This document shows positions 28,243 to 36,900 of a stretch of 64,000 nt of DNA, in pieces. This DNA is from Auanema rhodensis (lineage: Eukaryota; Nematoda; Chromadorea; Rhabditida; Rhabditidae), in NCBI GenBank assembly GCA_964057225.1, contig OZ059898.1, positions 11,036,001-11,100,000 of the forward strand, read 5' to 3'. The notes below the pieces were generated by a model. It was given only the letters and a program-made list of their open reading frames with translations. It did no database searches and was not told where the DNA came from. The translations under genes and the position numbers were made by a program. The stretch's first letter is position 1. Every line of letters begins with the position of its first letter.

Positions 28243-29536
28243 CAGTTTAGTAAGTAAAAAAACTGAAACGTAGACTACGCTTCTGACGACAGTCAATTGA
28301 AACGTTATGGAAGCTTTATTATGGCTGATTTTTTTAGCTTTTCCTTCACTGAAACCCTACATATCAAAAAGCAGTGAAGATTCTCAGTATGTTGAATGAA
28401 AATATTTTCTTTTTTTTTGTGAATAGGTTCAGAATTCTATAACTGGCTGATAATAGTAACAAAAAAAAGAAAACAATTTGTTGTATAAATATGTGCAGCT
28501 TGTTTAATTGAAACAAGAAAGAATAGAAATAAATACGAGAGAAGGGGGAGTAGAAGATACAAGAGAGTGAAAAATAAGGATAGATATTCAAAAACTGAGA
28601 AATTATTAGTATTTATTATGATTTGGAAAATAAGATATTGTAATGGAAGAGAGAACCAATGAGAAAGAAGTTAAGAAAACTTTCTTTAAATTAATTTTTT
28701 TAAATCAGTTTTTAACCATATGATTTCAGCTTTGTGTCACTTACTAGCTCTGAAATTTCAGAAATGCTGCCGAAAATAACATGAAACAGTGTGGACAGTG
28801 TGAATTTCGCTTCGAAATAGTTAACAGAATCCCGGACGTCAGCGCTCGCGCTCTAGCTCAAAATTTGAGATATGTAGCTTGATTGGAAATTGAGAACACT
28901 GGTGAAGAAAAAACACAGTTTGGGCTGAAAAAAAATTCGAGAGAGGAATATAGATAATGAGGTAGGAAGAGGTATTGGCATATAGACAGAGAAGCAGCCT
29001 AGGAAAGAGAGACAACCAGACTAGAAAAGATAGGAAACGAAAAAATACTTGAAGGTCTAAGAGTAATGAAAACGAGAAGAACGAGTATCGAAGTAGAGAA
29101 GAGTCCATCTTTGAGAAATAAAACATTAAAACCCAGCACGAAACCTAACATTTCGGGAGAAAAGACAATTTCGTCTAGATGTCCGCTAGAAAAATGAAGA
29201 ATATTGATAACTATATTTACATAAGTATGATATAGTCTATAATTTCATTATCATTTTTCACCATTTTTCGTCACAATGGATTAGGCAACAATGATAGTAA
29301 AAAAAAAGATTGTGATAATCCTATAATGATTTAAAGAATTTGTATTCTATTTTTTCTTATGTATTGATGAAAATCATGTTCTAATAATAATACTATTATT
29401 TACTAAAAATTTGTTAATAAGATTAATATGATGAAAAACCAAAAAAATATATTTACAAATTTTTGTATGAAGCCACTAACCTATAGACCAGCCTCTTTTC
29501 CCGTACTGGAACAGCTCTTAACTTCGGTACATCCAT
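14916..29536 (-). CDS. TSC22D: TSC22/bunched-family long isoform, N-terminal part (C-terminus not found)
   Basis: Exons in transcript order (minus): 29481-29536 (start ATG), 25280-25328, 24479-24593, 16556-16644, 16353-16491, 15511-15569, 15307-15379, 15124-15235, 14916-15027. Phases agree at every junction except between the seventh and eighth, which look mutually exclusive. The protein begins MDVPKLRAVPVREKRL. Exon 3 encodes GRFSIIDE followed by an acidic DSESESDTDA stretch. Exons 4-5 join to read SRFRIVPVESKYKRGRWNCF followed by DYYEKD, which matches the second conserved motif of long TSC22D1/D2/D4 and Bunched-A proteins (SRFKV...RGRW.C.DY). Later exons are Ser/Thr/Asp-rich linker, as is normal for these proteins. 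Family knowledge: long TSC22 proteins act with NRBP and WNK-OSR1/SPAK signalling and promote growth, and the C-terminal TSC box mediates dimerisation. No TSC-box exon was identified, so this model is incomplete at the 3' end. Introns reach about 7.8 kb (16645-24478), unlike the compact genes to the right. Confidence 0.75.
15124..15235 (-). CDS. TSC22D: TSC22 exon 8, possible mutually exclusive partner of exon 7
   Basis: The frame SQRGFMNVDSKLVVDSNGQ... enters in phase 0 (acceptor ttcttcag) and leaves in phase 1 (donor gtatgt). Exon 7 (15307-15379) also enters in phase 0 and leaves in phase 1 (donor gtatag). Joining 7 to 8 through the strong donor hits a stop within nine codons. Joining 6 to 7 to 9, or 6 to 8 to 9, keeps the frame. 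A weak donor (gttggt, exon 7 ending at 15311) would allow both to be included. Confidence 0.6.
15780..15920. repeat. (CT)n microsatellite in a TSC22 intron
   Basis: A polypyrimidine tract whose core, 15845-15902, is an uninterrupted CT run. It lies on the plus strand between TSC22 exons 5 and 6, so it is (AG)n in the transcript. The Ser/Leu frame it creates on the plus strand is not a gene. Confidence 0.95.
16201..16270 (+). repeat. Three-copy tandem repeat of CCACCCTCA units
   Basis: Three imperfect units of about 22-27 bp, each starting TAATC and containing CCACCCTCA. Copies 2 and 3 are nearly identical (TAATCCTTCCACCCTCAT). It sits just beyond the 3' end of TSC22 exon 5, within the intron, and is much richer in C than its surroundings. 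Confidence 0.85.
18490..18693 (+). CDS. Small nested open frame, hypothetical, 67 residues
   Basis: The ATG at 18490 lies one base after an acceptor-like cgttcaaag and opens MLSLSSSDSRSPDCQKTDEK, continuing with Lys/Gln/Ser-rich composition to a stop at 18691-18693. The frame also extends upstream to 18370 without a stop (107 codons). It lies inside intron 3 of the minus-strand TSC22 gene. The hydrophilic, compositionally normal stretch looks more protein-like than the neighbouring noise, but I recognise no domain and it may be chance. Confidence 0.2.
   Translation: MLSLSSSDSRSPDCQKTDEKQAKQTSLSEGDKWINCIVNRRPPRYLLTSFMQAILNSPSPFQIILFE
19895..19916 (-). CDS. TSC22D: Candidate second alternative first exon of the TSC22 gene
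   Basis: On the minus strand ATGATGAAGCGTGGACCTAC runs into a donor C|gtgagt at 19895 and encodes MMKRGPT in phase 1. TSC22 exon 4 (16556-16644) is entered in phase 1, so the join is in frame and gives MMKRGPTL followed by QQQKYLQ. A product starting here would lack the GRFSII motif but keep SRFRIV...RGRW. The region just upstream in the transcript (about 19.98-20.6 kb) is GC-richer than its surroundings, as expected of a promoter or 5' UTR. The exon is only 22 bases of coding, so chance is a real alternative. Confidence 0.35.
19980..20600 (-). promoter_or_regulatory. GC-richer candidate promoter/5' UTR region inside TSC22 intron 3
   Basis: About 600 bp of markedly lower AT content than the flanks, polypurine on the plus strand (CT-rich in the TSC22 sense). 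It sits directly upstream of the 19.9 kb candidate first exon. It contains a 122-codon minus-strand open frame with Ser/Leu/Cys-rich, low-complexity composition, which I read as untranslated leader rather than a gene. Confidence 0.3.
21178..21495 (+). CDS. Small nested open frame, hypothetical, 105 residues
   Basis: The ATG at 21178 opens MPKWKVFLTKRDRLSESFQD, followed by a charged, helix-prone segment (KLLKKLDDNVLCQLEFKL) and a more hydrophobic C-terminal half, ending at 21495. An acceptor-like ttttcttag lies about 30 bp upstream and could serve trans-splicing. It is nested in a TSC22 intron on the opposite strand. No family recognised. Codon use looks less AT-driven than nearby noise, which is the main support. 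Confidence 0.3.
   Translation: MPKWKVFLTKRDRLSESFQDKLLKKLDDNVLCQLEFKLAITASCTTSLHFLSEETYDIYSKLLPLQSSSCFVCIILMSVLIKAFRISVQHFVSIEEIFSDYLYSI
22580..22610. repeat. (TA)n microsatellite
   Basis: About 15 uninterrupted AT dinucleotides within TSC22 intron 3. Other AT-dinucleotide tracts are near 10.3 kb, 28.2 kb and 49.95 kb. Confidence 0.95.
23844..23986. repeat. Inverted repeat with 32-bp arms, hairpin or MITE-like element
   Basis: The left arm 23846-23877 and the right arm 23955-23986 are reverse complements at 31 of 32 positions (core TTTTTGCATTTCGGTTAAAT). The AT-rich interior (23878-23954) is itself partly self-complementary, so nearly the whole element can fold into one stem. It lies in TSC22 intron 3, close to exon 3. 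Size, terminal symmetry and AT-rich flanks fit a small non-autonomous DNA transposon remnant; a transcribed hairpin is the alternative. Confidence 0.8.
25329..29480 (-). other. TSC22 intron 1 (about 4.2 kb)
   Basis: AT-rich with no exon supported. It holds a (TA)n run at 28205-28239 and a GT-rich patch near 27.42-27.52 kb. The minus-strand open frames at 26.9-27.15 kb and 28.84-29.13 kb are polypyrimidine-derived Ser/Phe/Leu-rich frames without splice context. Confidence 0.45.
28205..28239. repeat. (TA)n microsatellite
   Basis: An uninterrupted TA dinucleotide run of about 17 units in TSC22 intron 1. Confidence 0.95.
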
Positions 29537-32500
29537 TATAACTATAATCAGAGCAATATATAATAAAATATAGGTAGATAACAAAAATTAAATAGCAAAG
29601 TTGTCAATAAAAAAAATGATTTTCAAATATAACAACATGAATAATCAAACTTTTGATCGTTACACTGTAAATCTATATGATCTCTATCAGATGTTAAATT
29701 CATGAAAGTTAGAGGCCGCTATACATAGAACGGAAATATATGTTTCTATAGGCATACAAACATGTACATATTTATGTACTATATGATCAATGTTATTTAA
29801 TAAATTTGGCTGATTTATGGTTAGAAATCATCGTAAGCATTATAAAATATATTAAAAAATCAGAAAATGAGTTTTAGATGGCGATTGAAGAAATGAAAAT
29901 ACATCTAATTTTCTTGTTTTTTTTTTCATAAATATTATAGTACATTAGCATAAACAGTCATAAACTCAATAAATGTTCACGGCAGATATTACGTGCATTT
30001 TTTTTTATCAGACGCTTGAGAGCGGTTGTGCTTTGCATCTCTCTTCTCACCTCTCTCTATCATTACATTTCCACACCTCAAAACCTATTATTCTCCGTTC
30101 GCTCTCTCCAAATTTAACTTTTTATTTTTTCTATCACTCTTCTTACACTCTTTCGAGTTTACAAGGTCTCGATATCATACTTCATTTCTTGTTACTATTT
30201 TTGATCATCTTCTTCACCTTCTATAATTTCTTGGAATGTTCACACGTTCTTTCTTCATTCAATTATTTTCTTTCAAAGTTGATTAACACTGAAATTACTT
30301 CGAAATTTGATAGTGATACATAGTATAGTGTAGAATTTATTTACTAAACAATAAATTAGTAACATAAGAGCAGAGAAAAGTGAAATGTAGTAGCTCGTGT
30401 AGACCTTCGTAGACACATACGAGAAATTAAACAGATACATGTATGAATCGTATTCTATCATATAGAAGAAATTACCGGTTGTTAGAATTACGATGACGGT
30501 TTTCTCTTTTTCTCTTTCTTTCTCCAGCCCTTTCTTACTATCTAGCTTCTCCTTTGCCTTTTTTCTCGTTTTCTTGCTATTTCTCTTCAAATTAGTTGTC
30601 TACAACAATATCTTGTCCTCTCTCTCTCTCTTCCAAATTTGAACTGTATTTTTAATTTCTCTGATTGATCATTTCAATCTATTGAAATCATATAAATGAA
30701 TACATCAATAGTATGTAGTTTCTTTATTTCATGAGTCAACTAAACAGTTTTCTAACTATTTGCTCACTTCTCCCTACAAATATTTAATCATTTAAGGAAA
30801 TGTTTCACTCAAATTTTTTTTTAAAAAAGCTAGAAAGATCTAAAACCAAACGATTCTAAGCTCAAGTTTAATATTTTGATGATCGCTTAGATCATAAAAT
30901 TACACAATTTTTTCGTATATTAGCCTGGTTAATAGAATTTTATCTCAAAACACTAAGCAGACGTATCATAAACCTTGATTAGTTTATTCTGGCACTTTTT
31001 TCTGATAATTTCATTTCAAACAATTTACACAAATATCTTTTATTTTAAAATAAGAAAGTAGATATCTAGACATGCATATCGGTCACTAATTGAACTGTAA
31101 ACTAGATATCAAAGAATATCAATTTTTAGGGACATTAAAGACCCTTCTGACCAAGGGTAGAGTAAACTTTAGTGGGACAGTTGATGCCAAAACTGGAAGA
31201 AAAAAGGAAACTTTTTAATTTCTTCTATCGATTCAATTCGTAAATGTTCAACTCTTTCATGCCAATGAGAGAAAATGAGAAGAAGAGGAAGAATGGAAGA
31301 ATGAGAGGATGTAGCGAAGGTAGATAAAGAGATTTAAAGACAAGAATTAAGATTGAAAGATATCTTGCAAACCATTTTTCGTTTATAGATCGATGCTGCA
31401 AAATCAAAAAAATGATCGACTATAGATTATAATATGATCAGAAGTTACAGTTTAACAGTTATTTTTAGTGGTTAAAGTCTTGGGTGCGATGTGACCGCTG
31501 GCTGATATTGAGAAAGCATATGATGATAGATGAATTATAAAAGTAAAACAGGTAAAACTGATATATAGATGAATGATAATGAATGATCGACTAATCTAAA
31601 ATGAAATCAATGCGGACCAGACAGAAATGTGAAAAGTCTCGTAATCGTCAACAGAAATTTTCAATAAAAAAAGGAAACGAAATGATATTTTAGTTATGTG
31701 TAAACATACTATCTGTTCTGAATTATAATTGTTTTAAAGAAAACTTAGCGGAGAATAAACCGTTGAAAAGAAGAAATTAAAAACACACCCACATCAAGTC
31801 ATTCACAAGAAATTTTCCAAATTAAAAAGCTTAGACCACTGATTCTTCCTGTTATTTAGAAGTTCATCAGGGTATTGCAAGTGCCATGTGATTTTAATGA
31901 AGAAATTTTTAGAAAAGCAGGTTGCTTAACTTTTCATTTCATGTTCTATATATGAATGTATGTACAATCACGGTTGAAGATTGAAAAATTGATTATATTA
32001 TACTACAAAATCAACAAATAGATATTCTTGATTGAAGCACAGAAAAAAATGATTGAAATTGAATAAGTTAATGATTTGTTTTTCATTTCATCTGTGAAAG
32101 TTTGTTTTAAAAAATCAACAAATTTTATAAATAAATAAAATGAAAATTGGAATTTATACCAAAAAAAAATATAATTTATAACCTGCTTATAATTTTCGGG
32201 GATATCATACTCTTTGTCGATTTTCTTGAGCTACTCTTATTTCTATGACAAGATGAATGAAAAATATACATATGCAACACAATGAAAAAATACTGCAAAT
32301 CTGGTTATATAAGTATATATACATCAGCAATATTATAAACGTCAGTGTGTTGAAACCAGAGCTTCTGAACGGAAAAAAACGAAATTATTGTGTTTCGTAT
32401 TGATGTTGATATGGAAAATAGATATCATCTATAGCATTGGTAATGCTTCTCCAAGCTCTGGCAAGGTAAGATATAATTAAGGAAGAGTGATTAAGATCAT

Positions 32501-32639
32501 TGAATACCTAATGAGGAAAACACCGATAAAACACCGTCAATAAGTTATTATATATTTCTTTTTATAGATATAGGTGTATATTCCATTTTCATCTGATGTT
32601 ATATTTTTTTTTTTGCAAAAAAAAGTGAAACATTTCCTC

Positions 32640-32800
32640 TCATCAATACAAGTTCATTAGAAGTTCATTAGCAATTGTTGGAATCTCTGATGGAAGCAGG
32701 TAGGACACGCCGTGAGCCGGACTGGTCTACGCATAACATGTCGCATTCTTCCGGATAGTAAACGGAGACCCGACCTGTTTACGATGCTGATTCAACTTCA
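32640..32800. other. GC-richer island with hairpin potential
   Basis: A sharp block of about 115 bp of balanced composition (about 32690-32800) in AT-rich surroundings. GTAAAC at 32758-32763 pairs with GTTTAC at 32777-32782, with a GG/CC extension inside. It has no long frame with splice context. A structured RNA or a promoter core are both possible; I recognise no RNA family. Confidence 0.25.
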
Positions 32801-33399
32801 ACAGTGTCTTCATATTGCACCCTTCCTAACTTTTAATTTATGTTCTGTCTTATTTAATTATTTTAATTAATTTGAAATGAATATTATTTTATTAATATAA
32901 ATTTTTCTATATTTTTAAATAGATATTAAAAAAACTATATAAACAAATCAAGTGACTGTCTAGGGTAGGGGAGTGCGAAACAAAAAGCGAATGAACTAAC
33001 TTTGAAAAATCGCTTCGTGAAACTAGACAAAAGTCTATACAGGAATTCATACACATCAATGAAATTTTAAAATTATGGTTGCTTTCGGCCTTGTGATGAT
33101 GCACGCAATATGCAAATTGTATATTTTGTCTTTACGTGATAAGTAAACATTTTTTGATATCAAATCATGTGCTGACATCGATTAATTTTAGTTAAAGATA
33201 TATGTTGTTCTGCAACTTCTCATATACCTTGCGTTGTCTCTTCTTCACCTTTCCCTATTATATTTTCCATATTTGCATTTCTGTCTCTTTCTCTATGGCA
33301 TAGTCTTGGCTCTCAACTGAGACTATTCAATGACTCAGGGTAACATGATGACACGATGACCCAGTTTTACTAACGTACGGGACCTTTTCCATTTTAGTT

Positions 33400-33570
33400 T
33401 TACTAGTATATCCCATGCTGTCGTCGATTATTCCGGCTTTCCAATCGAAAATAATCGGTTAGCGCGCTATCCAGCAGGTCTTGGACCTACTCCGGCTTCT
33501 ACGAAGGCGGAGCGTACTGAAGTCATGCTCTAGTCAAACGCGGACTGTTGCGTCGCGTCATGCCTCGCTT
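33400..33570. other. GC-richer island with three consecutive hairpins
   Basis: In order: CGATTATT (33425-33432) with AATAATCG (33450-33457); AGGTC (33476-33480) with GACCT (33484-33488) around a 3-base loop; and CTCCG.CTTC (33490-33499) with GAAG.CGGAG (33503-33512) with one internal G-G mismatch. It lies 360-530 bp upstream of the kinase start codon. The segment GGTTAGCGCGCT resembles a tRNA A box, but no B box or acceptor stem is visible, so I do not call a tRNA. Could be promoter DNA or a structured RNA. Confidence 0.3.
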
Positions 33571-33930
33571 TTCTTAGATTTTGTTGACGTCATTGTATTA
33601 GAACATATGTAAGCCAGGACCGTATATGCACATTAAACAGAGAAAACTAATACCCACTATTCCCCCATAGACGAGCTTGTGATTCATTCAGCTTTTCACA
33701 CTTGATAAGTGCTGAGTAAGTGCTGCTATCGATTTGATTATCTCTAGGCCTTAGTTTATTGTCGATGAAAGCTGACTCCTATAGTCATCACTATTGTATT
33801 GAAGATGACAAGTCATCGTATTCATCTATTTTTGTTCTTTAATGCATTAAATATACTTATTTTTTCGTTAAAATTCAACGCGTTTATTGAAAAAAAAAAT
33901 TTCTCTTTTATTACAGTTTTTGCATGAATT

Positions 33931-36900
33931 ATGGTTGCACAGCATTTTCATGATGTAACTGTCGAAGAGGCTGTATTGGATATCTTAAAAGAAGCAGGAT
34001 TAATAAGATGGCAACAACAGATTCTTTTTGGTTTGCAAATCCGTAAAGTCCAGCATTTTGCGCTCCATCAGGATAAAGAATTTAAGGTAAAGAGGACATC
34101 CTACTGACACCAAATTTTAATTAAACAACCGGTCCATGAGTATAAGTTAAGTAAAATGAAAAACAGACGTGTAGGCAGGGATTGCGCGTCAAAAATTTCA
34201 AAATAAACATTGCGAAACACAGTAAACGCTTGCCGATGGGATAACTAAATTTTTTCTTAACATCATTTGATATACATTCTTCGTTTTTATTCAGTTATCA
34301 CTTAGGTATGGACTAATTACAATATTTCAGGAAATGGGTATGATACCTGATGAAATCAAACGCTTGCGAGCTTCTGTGCAAATTAGAAGAAATAGTTCAT
34401 CGTCTAAAACTGTTATTGTAAAAAATGAGAATGATTCTGCTCAAATTACTATAGACCCTAACAAGACAGACATCACGAAGGAGCAGGTAGTCTAATTATA
34501 TTTTTTAACCAATTGTTTGATTCAATTTTTTAAGATCAAGTTAATGGAAAAGATAGGTGAAGGCACTTTTGCCGTTGTTAAACGAGCTTTGTGGTACCAT
34601 CCTGATGGAAGGAAAATCGATGTAGCAGTAAAAATATTAAGAGATATTTCTCCTCTAGTTATGGAAGATTTAAAGGTAAATTTTAAAAATATATTTCCTT
34701 GAATATTTTTAAATTGTTTAGGTTGAAGCTGGACATTTATTGAATTTGCAACATCCACATCTTATACGATTATATGGCGTTGTACAACATCCAGCGATGA
34801 TGGTGAGTCATTTATCTTAATATTTTACGTGCTTTTTTTATAATCATTTTACAATGTTCGTTGTCATAAGTTTTAGTTTCTGAGAAAATAAGTTTATTCT
34901 TCACGGCTTCTTCGCTGAGATTGAAGAAAAAACTAGTTTTCGCAGTGTTGACGTACTACTGGACGCTACGGCGTTTCCTTTTTCAAGCTTGTCAAACATT
35001 TTTTTATATATCTGAAATATAAGAGCATGTTATTTAGGTTTTCGAATTATGCGAGGGAGGTTCTTTATTAGAAAGACTGAGGGATTCAAACAAACCCGTG
35101 TTATTATTAACAACACTATTGGAATATTGCCTTCAGATAGTCAAGGTATTATAATGGTTTATGTTGCGATATAAATCTAAATGTACAGGCAATGGCATAC
35201 TTGGAATCAAAACATTGTGTACATCGTGATTTGGCTGCGCGTAATATTTTGATTACTAAAGATGAGAAGGTAGGTATATTTCTGATATACTTATGTAAGA
35301 TATGAATTAATCACAGAATGTAAAAATTTGTGATTTTGGTTTGATGAGGAATCTAAAAGAAAATGAGGAAATGTACATAATGGGTCCTCAAAAAAGAGTG
35401 CCTTTTTCTTGGTATGTCAGATATTTACTTTTCTTTTCACTGAATAATTGTATTAAGGTGTCCACCTGAGTCACTCAAACAAAGGAAGTTCTCACATGCT
35501 TCTGATGTGTGGGCTTTCGGAGTTACCGTCTGGGAATTGTTCAGCTACGGAGAAGATCCATGGATTGGATGTAGAGCTATTGATGTATATATGCATGAAT
35601 TAAACGTATTCTATGATTATTTTTTAGGTTTTAAAATTATTGGATAAGGGAGAAAGATTAAAAAAGCCAGATTATTGTTCTGAACAAATTTATGATATTA
35701 TTTCCTTGTGTTGGAATGTGAATCCTGATGCTCGACCCAAATTCACACAATTAAAAGGCTTTTTACAGCAGGTTTATTTAACAATGTTTATTTTATACAT
35801 TTATTTAAATAATATGGTTCAGGCTCAATTTAATATGGCTGAAGTGAGGGAACTTCATAGGGATTCCGGTGAAAAAGTGATGAACATTGAAATTGGAGAT
35901 AAGCTTATAGTCACACAGAACACGTAAACTTAATACAATTTCTCGAAAGTTAATTTCATTTTAAGTGGTGTTGTTTGGCAAGGACAGAACATACGAACTC
36001 GCGAGTTTGGAACATTCTTAAGATCATGTGTTTTCGTTCATGGAAAAGGATTGGGTACAACTCATGCCCCTACCTCATCACCTAAGCCAGTTTCATCCGT
36101 AGCAGTCTCTACACCACCAACTAGACCATTGCCTCCTGTTCCAGCTCACGAGGATCCAGGAGGTCATAGTAAAATCTCTCTTCCTGTCAGAGGTACTAAT
36201 TTTACGTTCTAAGTAGTATTACAAATATGTTCCAGGCTCGTTTATTCATGCAGGTCATGGAGACGTTGGTGGCAAATCATGGGGAGATCCTGCCAAGATT
36301 GATGCTATTTACTTGAAGAATCCAATCGTAGGGCCCCCAGTTGAATTGCAAGTTTAGATCTCTTTATGATTATTCTGTTTTTTTTTAGAGGAATACCTTA
36401 TATTGTCGGAAACTCATCTCTAACTAGTCCTGTTAGAACAGCTCCTCCTCCACCACCTGCTGGTGGAAATTGTATGTTTAACTTTTCTATTTCTGTTTCA
36501 AAGTATATGATTTCAGCCAAACCAACGACATTGTCAGTACGTACGGTTACTGATCCTTTACATCCTGACTGGGGAGATTTTGATGCAGCTCAGTCGCCTT
36601 CTTTCTCCCCAAGTGAAATTAGATTAGGTGCATCGACGAATCCGCCTCCTGTACCCAAAGGTGACAATTTTTCTTCATATTATTTTAATTATTTTTTTAA
36701 AGCTGCCCCTGTACCTATATTTAGTAATACTAGCACATCTGTTTCTGTAAGACCTGATCACCATCATAATGCTCGAGATATTTGGATGTCTTCAACCCTG
36801 TCTCATGCATCCAATGCTTCAAGTTTTATTATACCTACAGCTAATGGAACAAGTATATTTTATATGGTGTTCATTATGCGTTTTTTTTGCTTCAGCTAGT

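Larger units (their letters stand above)
29537..33930. other. Intergenic region between divergent TSC22 and ACK-kinase genes
   Basis: This holds the upstream regions of both the minus-strand TSC22 gene and the plus-strand kinase gene. Most is AT-rich with CT-rich patches (30.0-30.3 and 30.5-30.63 kb). Two GC-richer islands, 32640-32800 and 33330-33570, contain inverted repeats able to fold as hairpins and are listed separately. No protein-coding exon supported. Confidence 0.45.

Noticed and set aside
33425-33512. Possible tRNA, because GGTTAGCGCGCT resembles an A box
   Set aside because: No B box (GGTTCRANTCC), no acceptor stem and no 7-base anticodon loop could be placed on either strand.
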